Origin: Membranipora membranacea
Taxonomy: Eukaryota > Bryozoa > Gymnolaemata > Cheilostomatida > Membraniporidae
Length of the DNA: 64,000 nt
Reading direction: 5' to 3'
NCBI GenBank assembly: GCA_914767715.1
Contig: OU612073.1
Coordinates: 7,998,001 to 8,062,000 of the forward strand
This document shows, piece after piece, positions 35,687-48,100 of the stretch. The notes under the pieces were generated by a model that made no database searches, was not told where the DNA came from, and was given only the letters and a program-made list of their open reading frames with translations. The translations under genes and the position numbers were made by a program. Each line of letters opens with the position of its first letter. Position 1 is the stretch's first letter.

Positions 35687-36730
35687 TTAATAATCTAATA
35701 ATATCTCTATAATTTTTGATCTTCTTCCACATCTTGCAAATTCCATAGCCAAGTCCTGATACTCTTCCATCTTGTTTGCTTCTTTATCTGTCACTCTGAA
35801 ACCTCCTTGCACAGGGACGTCTATCATTACAGTCTCCGGATTCTTCTCATCGATAACAATAACACCAAGCATCCTTACTTCAATTTTTCATTCAGTGGGT
35901 TTAAATGCAACAAGATTTTTACATCGCCATTTTCCAGCGTTGGCCCCACATTGTGGTTGTACGTGTTCTTTTCTCTCTTTGAGCCATACATATCACACAT
36001 TCCCTAATGTACGATTGAAGCTATCCGATCATGTCTCTTTTTCCCCTTGCTCAACCTTCTCACATTAAATAAGGATATGGATAATATGGATAAGGATATG
36101 CATGACAGTCTCAACTCTCCGTCCTTGTTCTTTCACTCTATAATCCGTTGTAGGAAGTGCCTGGTCTTGTGCTGCCATCATAACCCTTTCTGTTTCCTTC
36201 TTCATTCTCACCTTTCTCACCTAGTCCGCCGTGTTCCGGGATGGGTGGCGGTCCTGCAGGGCACCAAGTTCTATCAGATAATGCCATCTGATTCTATCAT
36301 CAACATCTTCATCTGAGAGGCCCCATCTCAGCATGTCATCCTTCGCTGCATCCATCCATCTTTTCTTTGGCCTCCCTCTTTTTCTCTTTCCCTGTATTCA
36401 TCTCATCTCAGCCACCATTCTAATATCTTCCTCCCTATCTCTCCTGCGTACATGTCCATACCATTGAAGACGTCTCCTCCTCATACCTATTGCGATCGCT
36501 TCTATTTTGGCCTCCTCCCTTATCTTTGGTCTTCATTGTCCCACATTTTCGCAATTTCCATGTCCAAGTCCTGATACTTTTTGATATTCAATGCTTCTTT
36601 TTCTTTTACTCGGAAACCACCTGGCCCTGCCGATGACTATGATAATTGTCTCTGAACTCTTTTTATCGATGTCGACGATAACATCAGGCCTCCTTGCTTC
36701 GATTCTTCAATTCTTAAAATATTAAGTTTA
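35687..36730 (-). pseudogene. Condensed LINE block of unit 3
   Basis: From low to high coordinate: a LINE C-terminal fragment (35687-35872, KEANKMEEYQDLAMEFAR), about 350 bp found only here (to about 36250), the RTE-like LINE C-terminus (to about 36524), then a jump to the other LINE C-terminal fragment (KYQ-type, to 36730). In the private 350 bp the minus strand reads VMMAAQDQALPTTDY, the conserved AAQDQAL stretch that in related LINEs precedes the zinc-knuckle and C-terminal domain. The inserted CR1/L2-like LINE and the RT palm are missing, so a deletion of about 1.9 kb (4887-6770 in unit 1) is inferred. Confidence 0.7.
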
Positions 36731-37194
36731 TGGCTGCATAGAACCATAATAAAAACCATTGGTTGCTCTTGAAATATAATACTTAATGCACCATTTTATG
36801 AGCGAGTAGGTGTATCATATCCAAAAAGGCACACTGGCACACTGAAACCAACAGTGCCCAAAAATTACTCTCAGTTATTCTTTTCAGGCACGCTGCACTA
36901 GAGAAAACAGCATTTGGGTTGTTATGAAAATCAAGATATTGAAAGTAACTCTTTGTGAAAATTCCTTCATCTGATCAATTTCTTACACCAGCACACCATA
37001 GGATGAGTGTGTTATTATACCATCTTCGGAATTCAGTTTTGACTCATTAGATTTACTGACCAGAAAGAAAGCGCAAGCTCCTTCTGTGAATCATGGCAAT
37101 TTTATTGGATGACAGTAACAAAATTACAAAAAGCGCAAATATGATTACCCAAGTTGCTCTCAACATTTTGAAGCAAAAAATATTTCTGCTGAAT

Positions 37195-37415
37195 CATGAC
37201 AGGGAAGTCCAGATTGTTACTTAAACACTCCAAGAGACCAACTGCTTTCAATATTCATCCAACATCACCCAAGTTAGGTAGGGTATTAGTATTACTCAGC
37301 GTGAGTTTAGGACTTGATCAAGCAGTACTAAATTTTTGTGTCCAGGTTAATTCCATGTGCCGAGACTTATCATGGATTAATTTAACTTTTCTTGCATTGT
37401 CATGTTGATCAAACA
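37195..37415. other. About 220 bp insertion found only in unit 3
   Basis: Placed between GCTGAAT and TTCTATTTGATG, which are adjacent in unit 2 (near 24643-24650). It opens with CATGACAGGG and closes near GCATTGTCATG, a 7-bp inverted match at best. Whether it is a mobile element or ancestral sequence lost elsewhere is open. It lies just upstream of exon 1 of the ankyrin-like gene. Confidence 0.5.
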
Positions 37416-37523
37416 TTCTATTTGATGTAGCTAGCTATCACCTGCGGTACATCTTGCAGAGTGTGAAAAGATAAGTTCATTTTCTACATTATCAAGGTTA
37501 GTTAATATAATATTTCAATTAAG

Positions 37524-39516
37524 GTGGAAAGTGGAGAGTATCGAGAATAGAGTTATGGACGATAGTGTATTCTACTCTCTGGAAAGCTCAATCACAGGGA
37601 ATAATATTCGTACCGCTCCTCTCAGAGAACCATTTGAAGAAGAGTTTCAACAGGCTTGTGTCGTAAGTCATAAAGAAATGCATGCCCTGGCGGTGCATAT
37701 ATTTTGTTCTTATCTCTTGAGAATTTAGAGAAAATCTATTTATGTGCTCAGTCGCATCAAGCACATCTATCTGCTTGATAGGTCTGCTCCCATAACTCTG
37801 TCAAAAAAAATTCTCATTACTTTGCCTGTTTTCTGTTTTTTTGATTTATGGTACTTGATAATTGAGTACTTCATGGGTAATGCATAGGTTCATTTTTTAA
37901 GGGCTGCACAGTCCACAGAAATGAAATATATTTTTTTCTTTACGCAAGGTCTTATTTGACCGTTCTATTTAACGGGCCCCCTTAAGTGCAGGTGGCTTGT
38001 GCAGGTGGAAAACCAATACCCTTGCCTGCCGTTGCCAGCTTCTCTTTTTTGAAGAGGCAGAGGGGGATCTTTGTACCGCGTACAAGTACACAGTAGACCT
38101 CCTGTATTTATGGTCCTCATACTAACAGACCTTTCTGATCTTGTCTCATTTTTTCAAGTTTATCTATGATCTCACTTTTTAAATCAACTTCTATTTATAA
38201 GATTATAGTCAGTAATGTTCAAATACCATCATCATGTTCCCTGGTGCACATGTGCGCGAACACAGTCATGAATTATGTATCAAAATTCAGAATCTAATTA
38301 TCGAGCAGTCCTAATATCTTTCCTCAATCTTTCTCACCACTTGCTACATATTATACAAACTTTCTTTGTCTCTTCCCATGTTGTAGTCAGGGAACGTAGA
38401 GCAGATCAAGGCAGTATTAGATAAATATTCAGCCCATGGAGCCATTTCTTCTTTAAGCCATGTCTTATTTGATGTGATCGATTGTGGCTATGAGGACATA
38501 GCGATCTATCTTATTCAAGAAGGCTGTGATACAAACATTTATAAACAGGTATTACAAACATAGAAACCCCAAGCAAGTTATCAAAAGCACAACCTTGCCA
38601 TTGTAATGTCTGAAGAGGATGAAATTTGATAATGTCGCCTGCGCGACCAGCTCGAACATTTGTCAGCTATTCTCTATCTGAAGATTAGCAGTGGAGGTTG
38701 ACACAGGCCTCAAGTTTAATAATCTGATGTCTTAGAGTTATAAAAGAGTGCCCTACTGTGTCATTGTCATCAAGGACATATTTCTGCAGTGATACATTGG
38801 TCTGTGTCAAGAAAAATGTCCGTAATAATGTTTAGCATTTCCCCATTTACCAATATATCATAATTCATGATGAAATAATTGGAAAAATATTTAGTGTTAT
38901 CATTTTTAATCAGTCGATTTTTGCCATATGCTATTTGTTACTTAACCTTAATCTGTTGCTTTCCCATGTTGTGTAATGCAGAGCGGATAAAAAATGTATT
39001 AGATATGATTGAAGCCCATAAATCCGTTTCTGCTCTGAGCTTACTTCTTAGCAGGTTTTACAAAAAAAGCAACTGCAGTTTTCAAAAGTACAACCAACCA
39101 TTATCACATCTGAAAAGAATGCGAATTGATAGCATAGATTGTGCCATTTCTATTTTTTGCCGATGGGTATGCGATGGGGACTTGAAGTTTGACAATGGTC
39201 ATTGAGCTGAGGTTTCTTCTATATGATGTTAACCTACTACACTGTATCTGAATGATTGTAGTATGAGACATGTGCAACCAGTAACAAGCTGTGTGCGATG
39301 ACTAAATGTTCACATCCTTTGACTTCCTTACTGGAGCGAGCTCAGGTGCGACAACTAAAAAGAGTGGCTTCCCTTATCAGATACCAACAGTGCAGTGCAG
39401 CAGCTTATTATGCTTCATGCCAACGAGCAAGCAGAGCATACATAAACACTCCTTATGTTCAAGAGACAACGAAAAATGCTGATAAAAGTGACAACAGTAA
39501 AAAGAAGTATGGCTAA
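37524..39516 (+). CDS. Ankyrin-like small protein gene, copy 3 (join 37524-37662, 38387-38548, 39262-39516; 5' end unknown)
   Basis: Exons 1 and 2 equal those of copy 2 (139 and 162 bases). The last exon begins with the same YETCATSNKLC and LLERAQVRQLKRV but after NTPYVQ switches to ETTKNADKSDNSKKKYG and a stop at 39516, a basic, polar tail not seen in the other copies. A poly(A) signal follows 178 bases later (39694). As the DNA beyond 39461 is single copy, this is probably the original 3' end, and copies 1 and 2 acquired theirs at the duplication junction. No start exon could be placed; an ATG frame near 37096 (MAILLDDSNKITKSA) is a candidate only. Confidence 0.55.
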
Positions 39517-39693
39517 AGCTGTGAAAGAACTTGGATCTCTGTGACAATTATATTTGATGTACTATATAGGCAGGTTGTGCTAGGCTGGTCTTCCAACTTA
39601 GATTGTATCTAATATTAGGTTTAATTTATCAGTATTTTACATAAATGTGCATAAAACTAATTTTTTAAAAGAATGCAAAATTAATTTTCACTC

Positions 39694-39699
39694 AATAAA
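39694..39699 (+). terminator. Poly(A) signal AATAAA of the third ankyrin-like gene
   Basis: AATAAA lies 178 bases past the stop at 39516 in AT-rich DNA, followed by a T-rich stretch. Confidence 0.5.
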
Positions 39700-40385
39700 A
39701 CCTTTTTAATGTTACTTGACTGATTATAAAATGAGTATGACTCAGATCCCTATGTCAAAGTTTTGGCTGCACTTTTGCCTGCCCATAGATATTATATGAT
39801 GCTAATCAAACAGAGTACAATGGACGTTATTATATGTACATGGGGAGTCAATGTGAACATTTGAATGTATAAACTTACCCGGAGAGTTACTTTTGTACAA
39901 TGAGCGCCGAGTAGAAGAGAGGGTCAGTGTCGGGTGGTCTTTGTCGGATACAGGTTTAGGGACCAGAGTAACTCCATTGATACCAACTTTATATATCATA
40001 TGGCTGGACAAGGGTGGGGTGTTGCTTGTAGTTGCAAGCTGTCCACGTTTTCTACCACTCATTTATGCAGACAAGTTCCTGAGTGGATAACATATAGAGC
40101 ACAAAGAAGTATGTGGCAAATATGTTAGTTATTCTCAAGGGCTATTGCTTGATTGAAAACAAATTGCACTAAGTGTGCTGTTACAAAACTAGTCTCCTTT
40201 GGCCGGAATAGCTGGGTAAATGTTTGACAGGCTAATAACAGCCTGCCGCATATTCAGATCATGTACACAATTCAGAATTGCCAACGTAGTTGGATAGCAT
40301 ATGCGAGTGATGAAGACATAGGCATAGGCCCTCTTTTAGCTCCTCTCATTACAGTCCTGGGTCCACTGGGTGGATGTGAGCTGTG

Positions 40386-40748
40386 TCAACCATAAGTCCA
40401 CGTGTCTTTGATATAGCCTGTGATTTTTGTCAGTGGGTGGGGGTGGGCGAGAAGAGAAGAGAAGAGAAGAGAAGAGAAGAGAGGAATGAGTATAGGGGGG
40501 AACCATCAATGTAACCTCATGATACTTTTTCGATGTGTTTTGTGTGGGTATCCTTATATAAAGACATAGACATAGACATACATAGACATAGATATATATA
40601 GATACCCACACAAAATTGAAAAAAAAACACATCGAAAAAGGATCATGAGATTACATTGATGGTTCCCCCTATCTCTTTCACTCATCTCCCACCCCCACCC
40701 ACTGACAAAAATCACAGGCTATATCAAAGTCACGTGGCCTTATGGTGT
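40386..40748. mobile_element. Foldback element, ~360 bp
   Basis: The left arm runs from CACGTGTCTTTGATATAGCC through CTGTGATTTTTGTCAGTGGG to TTGTGTGGGTATC. The right arm is its reverse complement with few changes, ending CTATATCAAAGTCACGTGG. The loop is a CATAGA repeat. The left arm has an AAGAG run at 40450-40485 that is only a short CTCTTTC in the right arm, so the microsatellite expanded on one arm after the element formed. Confidence 0.75.
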
Positions 40749-40913
40749 CAACAAAGTTAAGTACATCATAATAAGTGATGGGTTGCATTACTTATGATTA
40801 TGATGTACTTCACTTTAACATAAAACGTTATAAGTATACTCGATAACATATCTATAATAACAACTTATATTGTTGTTGATGGACTGGATGGTAAGCCTAA
40901 CAAAACTTACTTA

Positions 40914-40941
40914 CTAAAAGCAAGGAGAACTCCTTGCTAAA
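40914..40941. repeat. 18-bp palindrome between CTAAA direct repeats
   Basis: AGCAAGGAGAACTCCTTG (40919-40936) is bounded by CTAAA at 40914-40918 and 40937-40941. Confidence 0.6.
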
Positions 40942-41449
40942 AAAGTAAATAATCATAAGAAAGACTTTTGACTTTAGACTTCGAGTCATTTTGACAATAC
41001 TTTTGAGGAAAATGACACTTCAAGCAATGATCTCCCTTTCATTCAGTGCTTCAAGAGAATCAATCAGGATCATCAGTTATACCAAAAAACTCATCTAAGG
41101 GTACTACCCTTGCTACAACTCCACTGCTTTCTTATTTATTATAAGACACTGACAGTCCCCAAACAAAAAAATATATGAAATTAATTGTTTCTGCTTCAAC
41201 AAATGGAAAAACACAAATGGCTGTGAGATAGGACATGACTTGAGCGCCTCATTGGTCAATCTAATAATCTGCTTTTTACTCTTAAAATTAATCGAACTTT
41301 CATTTGGAAAACCTATTTGATATATCCGAACGATAGTCAAACCCAAATGTTTAGAAGGTCATGATCTCTGTACACATTTAGAGTAATGTGCAAATACATG
41401 TGCAGGGAAGCTTGATGCCAACAATTGACAAATATACATGGACTAGATA

Positions 41450-41512
41450 GTTGCATCAAGGAGTACTCCTTGGTTGCATCCATTGATATATATTCATATC
41501 AATGGTTGCATC
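41450..41512. repeat. Two successive palindromes separated by three GGTTGCATC direct repeats
   Basis: Order: GTTGCATC (41450), palindrome AAGGAGTACTCCTT, GGTTGCATC (41472), palindrome from CATTGATATA to TATCAAT (41481-41503), GGTTGCATC (41504). The alternation of direct repeat and palindrome is exact. Confidence 0.75.
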
Positions 41513-42174
41513 TATATATGAGACAGTGCATGCATGACTTGCAAGCATGTACACTAAATGTGCAAATCACAGGGGCCAATAATGACTTGTTGGAGGCTTG
41601 ATAGACTAAGACTCAATAATTTATAAAGGAAAAATTCGAAGAGTGTGACGCCATTCAATTTTGAATTGAACTCTTCAATATTTAATCTGCAGCTGCAACC
41701 ACTATGCCAGCTAAATAACAGACAGTTCTATTTGAACATGCACTTTGAATAGCAGTGTTCTTATTTGTATCTTTCACATCAACAAACTCAACCCAGGCAG
41801 ATAAGCGTACTACTACTAGTCACTAGAAGGTGGAAGGTGTAATCAAAGAGTTGGAGAGACTACTAACTAGATGTAGTGTACTACCTAGTATTACTAACTA
41901 AGTAGTACACTACTTACTTGGTGTACTTGCACAAACTACAGAGGGCCTACGCTGTAACTTATGCCTGTAAACTCTCTTCTGCATGACGGATCCTTGCAGC
42001 GCAGGCTTTCTGCAATTCGTATAGTGGTCTAGTGCTCACAAGAGGTTGAGGGGTTTAAGATGGAGAGAGTAAAGTCCTCGACAAACTGCAGAAAGCCTGC
42101 GCCAAGCAGAATTGTCATTCATATCTCATGAAGTCACTGTAAGACTTTTTTGTTTTTATGTGGAGGTTTTCAAC

Positions 42175-45100
42175 ATGGCTGAAGGAGGAAAAGGGAAAGT
42201 TGGGATTATCGGGAGGTAAGTGGTTTACATTGACTGGAATCTTGCCCTGTTACTTAGATTTTTTGATTACCAAGGCGGCCTGTATTCATAAAAGACACAT
42301 GGTTCCAGTTCCTCCTTTTCAGCAGTTACAATTTGAGATAAACCCAAACTTCATTCATTTTGGTGTGTGGTGTAAATTAAAAGCTATTGAATCATTCATA
42401 CCTTGTGCTAGGGATATTTTAGTTATTTATTTATTATATTATTATCATATTCTACACTAACCCACCATAAAGTGCCTGAAACTACCTTCACTCTCTTATT
42501 TAGCGGATTGATAGGCCGAAGCTGGGCAATGTTATTCGCTGGGGCTGGCTACAATGTCGTGCTGTTCGACATTTTGGAGACGCAGGTCAGCACAGCTCTT
42601 GAAGATATCAAGAACCAGCTGAAGAGCCTTGAGGAGTCGGGTTTACTGAGAGGTGCGACTAACAGTGATGAGCAGTTTAAACTCATAACAGGAACGGATA
42701 AACTGTCTGAGGCAGTTAGCGATACTGTCTACATACAGGTAGGGGGTCAAGGTCATATAATTTACTGATGCACTAAGTCAAGGTCAAGGTTAGACCAGGA
42801 ATGATCCGGTTTGCCTTCATTCTGGTTTGCTCACCTCACCTTCCACTGGTAACGTTGCAGGCATGACAAGTGGAGGGGGAGCAACTCTGAATGCAGGCAA
42901 ATGGACCAAACTTGATCTAGGTCAATGAAAGGAGTTAGTTGGTAAGTTCCTCTAACTCCTCGGTCAATGTCATCTGATTGTTTATTGATGACACTAGGTG
43001 ATTTAAATAGTTGCACCATGCAATGAGCTAGAAAAATTCCTTTGCATGTTTGTACGACGTCATGGCATGATAATATAGTATGGTGATGAACACTCAGAGT
43101 TTGCTCATATTTACTTTTGCTACTACAAGTCATGTTGCTAGATTTTTTGCTTTCTGTCAAAAGTTTCATCACTTACTAATGTGATCTCACGGTGACCTTA
43201 GCGAGCTATATACTACAATGTAATGCAGTTTAACTCAGAAAACAGGGCATCATATAAGTACTGGCCTTTATGCTGAAGTTCCTTGCAATAAGTATTTGTA
43301 GGACAAGAAAATCATCTATACCTTTGATGTTTCCCTCAAGTTGGGCAAAATAACTATGCATGCTGAGTCTGTGAGTAGACATAACAAATTTAGAGCACAC
43401 TATCTCAGTTTAATTGTACCTTAATATACTACATATGCGATTGTGTAAATTTGAATTCTCCAGGAATGTGTGCCAGAAGTCCTTGACCTGAAGCGCAAGG
43501 TATGGAGCCAGATTGATGAGCTGGTTACAACAGACGAGACAATTCTAGCATCTTCTACAAGCTGCATTCTACCCAGTAAATTCTCAGATCATCTCAAACA
43601 CAAGAGCCAGCTTCTTGTAGCACATCCTGTGAGTAGACACACCTACTGCTGAGCTAAGCAATCACCTTTTACATGTCCCACCCTTGATAAAAGCCACCCC
43701 TGTCATTACCCACCCCTGATAAGAGCCACCCCTGATAAGAGCCACCCCTGTTATTACCCACTCCTGATATTGCCCATCCCTTTCATCATCCACCCTTGAC
43801 ATGATCATCCCTGATAATGGCCCACCTGTCATAAGCCATGACATGACCTACAAGTTTGATACTGCGGCGGTTGAGTGACAATTAATTCAAGCCGCAACAA
43901 TTGACTGCATGGCTGCCGTAATGGGTGACTGCTGCCAGTTTACCTTGAGCTATTGGTTAACAGTATGCTGAATCTAAAGTGTGAAATCATTTAACATGTA
44001 GGCAGGCTTTAAAAGCCTCATCATAATCCTGACTGATATATTTCACTAACCGGCCAATGTTACTCCAGTAGCATCCTATTATTTGACTGGCAGGTCATGA
44101 CAGTATATTTTAGCATAGATTATAGTGTCTCCCTTGAATATTTAAAATAGTTGTTGGCATAGTTGAATAATGCTTTGCAAATGTTTACATGGAAATTAAA
44201 CTTGTTGAATGCAAAATTTGAGGTCACTTGCTATCCAGGGGCTCGTCCTAGTTACAACTTATGCAACAAATAGAAAAATATCACTAAGCTCAGCAATACA
44301 CTGGGTAGCAGGATAAATATTTTGCTGTTTAAATTATTTGCCAACTGGTAAAATTTGATGACCATTTCTTATGGTATGTGACAACTTGGTAATAGGGCTT
44401 GCTTGGTCCTGCAAAGGAATCTCACTGCAGCCCACCCACTGCAGTTCATGAGCTCAGACCAGACTGGAATCTGTGAAAACCTGAGCATCATACTCTCACT
44501 GATCAATAATCAGTCTAAGATTGTCCATTTGATCAACATTTTGAATCAGCATGTTGAAACTATCCACTGCTTCCGACATGAAATCACAATTTTTGGTCAC
44601 AGTTTTTTTTACACTCTCAGCACTTTTTGGTGGCTTCATTGACACAGTGAGCCCAAACAAATTGAAACTTTTTTCTTTCCTCTGATATGTAAATGTAGTT
44701 CTTATAACCTGTAAGGATATGGGGCCCACAGTATCTTCTGTCAAACTGAATGTCATGCAATCGCCAAGGTCATAAAAAAACAAGGAAACAATCAACATCA
44801 ATTCAAATTTTTTGTTTCTGTCAAATTAAATATCGATTTTTCTCAACATTTTGGCTAACAATAGATACGTTACTATCCAGACAACTTGAATTTTGGCATG
44901 ATCAGGTCACAGGTATAGATCTAGGACATATTATTACTATATTACAATATGAGGGCAATGAACTCGCTCATTGATACTTTTGTTTTTTTACATTGATATT
45001 GCCTAATTCTAGATAAATCCACCATACTATGTGCCTCTTGTGGAGCTGGTACCTGCCCCCTGGACATCTCAGGACATCACGCAGAGAGCTAAGGCTATAC

Positions 45101-48100
45101 AGACAGAGTGCGGACAGAAACCAATAGTGTTTAAGAAGGAGATCGATGGATTCGGTATTAATAGATTGCAGTATGCTCTACTGAATGAGTGTCTCCGACT
45201 GGTGGAGGTGAATTGAACATTCTGCACTTATTCTAAGCATTACTTTTGAGATGTAGCCAAACAGAGCCAACAAGTTTGCTTTGAAAATGTAGCAATTTTT
45301 TCATGAATGATAGTGTCTTTCTGTCCCTAGCAATCACACACATACTATCACTGAAGTTTAGTATCCATAAGCCTTAATATTTGGTTTCCTAAAAAAGTCC
45401 TTGTTTCAGTGAAATATGCAGTTGTGCTCCCTCTGAATAATGTTTTCCAAGAGAAAACAACTCTGAATTAATTCAGTGTTCCGGCGTACTATGATAGGGA
45501 TTGAAATCAAATTCATAAAAAACTTTAATTATTTCAAATAATAATCTTGTATTCAAATGTTCCGCTCTATTTTTACATGATATAGGCAAAAGAACATATA
45601 TAAATGTCACTAGGTCACCTTGTAATATATGCAATATATTTTTTCAAACAAGTATTCACTCAACGAGCCAATTCTACTTTTGGAGTATATTTTCAACTTG
45701 TAATTTTATTGTATTCTAAATGATTTCAGGAGGACGTTCTAAGTGTTGAGGATATCGATAAGGTGATGTGTTACGGTCTGGGACATCGTTACGCTTTTCT
45801 CGGATGTTTGGAGACAGCATTGCTCAATGCTGAGGGTATGTGCTAGATATAGACATATAAATACTCTTTGAATACTCTATCTATTGAGTATTTTTATGTT
45901 TAAGGCGCTACATGAAAAGATTCTTTAATTAGTTTATTGTTCACATGTTAAAAGTAATGATCGTCCAGTAGAAGACTGTCTAGCATTCATTTCAGTTACA
46001 GAGTCAGCCAGCTCCTCTGAAATGAAATTACCCTTACCATATAAGTACCATTACCATATGAGCTTTCACACTTGCCTCAGTCTTTATACTGTTAAATAAC
46101 AAACCAAAATGGACCATCATTTCTTTTAATTTTGGAATACTGCTGTCACAATAACATCTCATCCAATCTGTGAACAATATCGCTGTTTTATGGTTCAGCA
46201 AAATGTAAAATGTAAAGTACGTAATGAGAAATGGATGTTATCTAGTTTCACAATTTTACATGGACAAAAAATATGTGTCCATCAAGAAATTGCTTTTGGC
46301 AGTAAAACTTATTTTCCCTCGTGAGCAGACATTCCGATGTAAAAATTTAATCATATGCTTTACTATAATGCTCATAATAGTTTTGACCTTGATATCAGTA
46401 GATATGTTTTGGTTATGGAAGCATCTTTCATGTAGCAGGCTATAGATTTATATAGATACTTTGGTATGAAAAAATTGCAGACATTAAGATTAAGCTGTGA
46501 CTGTGGTGGTCTTAGTTGTACTTAGTGCCATCACCATTCAACTAAGCAATTACTAGGGTGTCACTGACCTTCATGCCTTCAGAGCGTTCTTTGCCCCCCC
46601 CCCCCCCCCCCCCCACCCGCCAAGAACTAAGAAAAACACAGATTTATTTATGATCAACATTCAAACCAAACTCTTCAATTTTCTATTTAATAACCACAGC
46701 TACGAAAAACGACATGAGTAAGCAATTCATAGATAGTTGTATAGGGAGTATATGTATATATTATAATAATTATATATATAATATGTAAATCCTGGGGCCC
46801 AATTGCAGAACGCGATCTCAGGAGTCTCAAGACTCTTTCAAGGCCTCGCAATGCTCTTGCAAGAATCTTGCCACTCTTGAGATTGCGTTTTATTTCCTCT
46901 AGCAGTCTTGCAATAATCTTACAACTCATAAGATTGTGGTTCACAATTAATTGCATCATTTCTCAAGATTTACATGTTATAATATCATATCTTGTCTCAT
47001 ATTATCAACTTTTCTACAAATCTCTGATTTTGGTTTAAGTGGTCATTGTGACATATTGTATGTACAGTACACAGTCTGCTACTCAGTGAAATTGCTATTT
47101 ACAAATAGATGCAGTATGTCGTATTAACGTCGCAATGTTGAGATTTATTATAAATGTGTATAATTACTGTCTTGTTTACGCTAAACTTTCGCAGTGTGCA
47201 AACCAATGAAAGCAAACATATGCCTTCACCTACGCTACAATGCTATAACTGAATTATATGATGCCTTCGCCTATATTTACCTTTCCTTTGATTTCATTCA
47301 AGAAATACACAGATTGTGGGGGGGGGCTCCAAAGTATTCTGTTATATCGTAGGAGCGCAAAAAACACTGGAATCGTCTTCTATCAAACAGTTTATGATAA
47401 CTCCCTTTAAGTTTGTTTGTTACCTAATTCTTATATCCATCCTGTAAAAGGTTGATAGCATTGAAAGTATGGCACATTAGTACAACAATGAAATAAAAAG
47501 GGGTCAGAGCTGACTGAGTTGAACAATCGCATATAAAATTTGATAAAGGTGTTTTGTTTACATTTGTAATCAAGTGCTGTATGCCTTCTGCTGATAGATC
47601 ACATTGATTTGTTGTTGTAGGTTTTCCTAACTATTGTGACCGGTATGGAGAGACGGTGAAGAGAGTCAGTGATAGCTACGGACCAACTCCCGGATGGAAA
47701 GCAGATGACAAGGTAGCGTAGAATGCTGCAATAGTCCTAAGTTGAAAATTTTGTGACAAGCTTTCAGTAACAGTCTCAACAATGCAAAAAAGTCATCCCT
47801 GCTCACTGCGTTTATGCCTGGACGATTTTGAGGCCGAATGCTGAAACTGATAAATTTGGCCGGAATCCAACACGGCACGGGCAATAAATCGTCTCAATTA
47901 CAAAGTGTGCAGCTGCAGACTTTTCAGGGAATAGGTATTTCAATTCGTAATTCACAATATTCACAATATTATCTATGAATAGAGTTGTTTCTATGGTAAT
48001 TCACTGAAGTTCGTCCAGGCATAAAGACTAGTAAAACTCCGCCCTTTTTGATTAGGACCACGTTTTCTGGTATGGGAAATCGCCTAAATTACTCCTCAAG

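Larger units (their letters stand above)
26646..39461. repeat. Segmental tandem duplication, unit 3 (complete, shortened)
   Basis: A complete unit of 12816 bases with the same gene order as unit 2. Its ACOT7-like gene is intact. The retrotransposon block is reduced to about 1 kb (35687-36730). Homology with the other copies stops after the bases CTTATGTTCA at 39461, inside the last exon of the ankyrin-like gene. The DNA beyond is single copy, so this is the right end of the array. Confidence 0.85.
39700..42174. other. Non-coding stretch between the array and CRYL1
   Basis: No exon is recognised. It holds a large foldback element (40386-40748), a second hairpin (about 40758-40820, AAGTACATCATAATAAGT with its complement), several short palindromes, a GTAGTGTACTAC inverted pair near 41880 and probably the CRYL1 promoter, for which no TATA box is evident. 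Confidence 0.6.

Noticed and set aside
43674-43830. Repeat-spacer pattern that might suggest CRISPR
   Set aside because: Eukaryotic intron with degenerate head-to-tail units and no unique spacers.
43662-43844. Glycine-rich minus-strand frame
   Set aside because: Product of the CCACCCCTGATAAGAG minisatellite in a CRYL1 intron.
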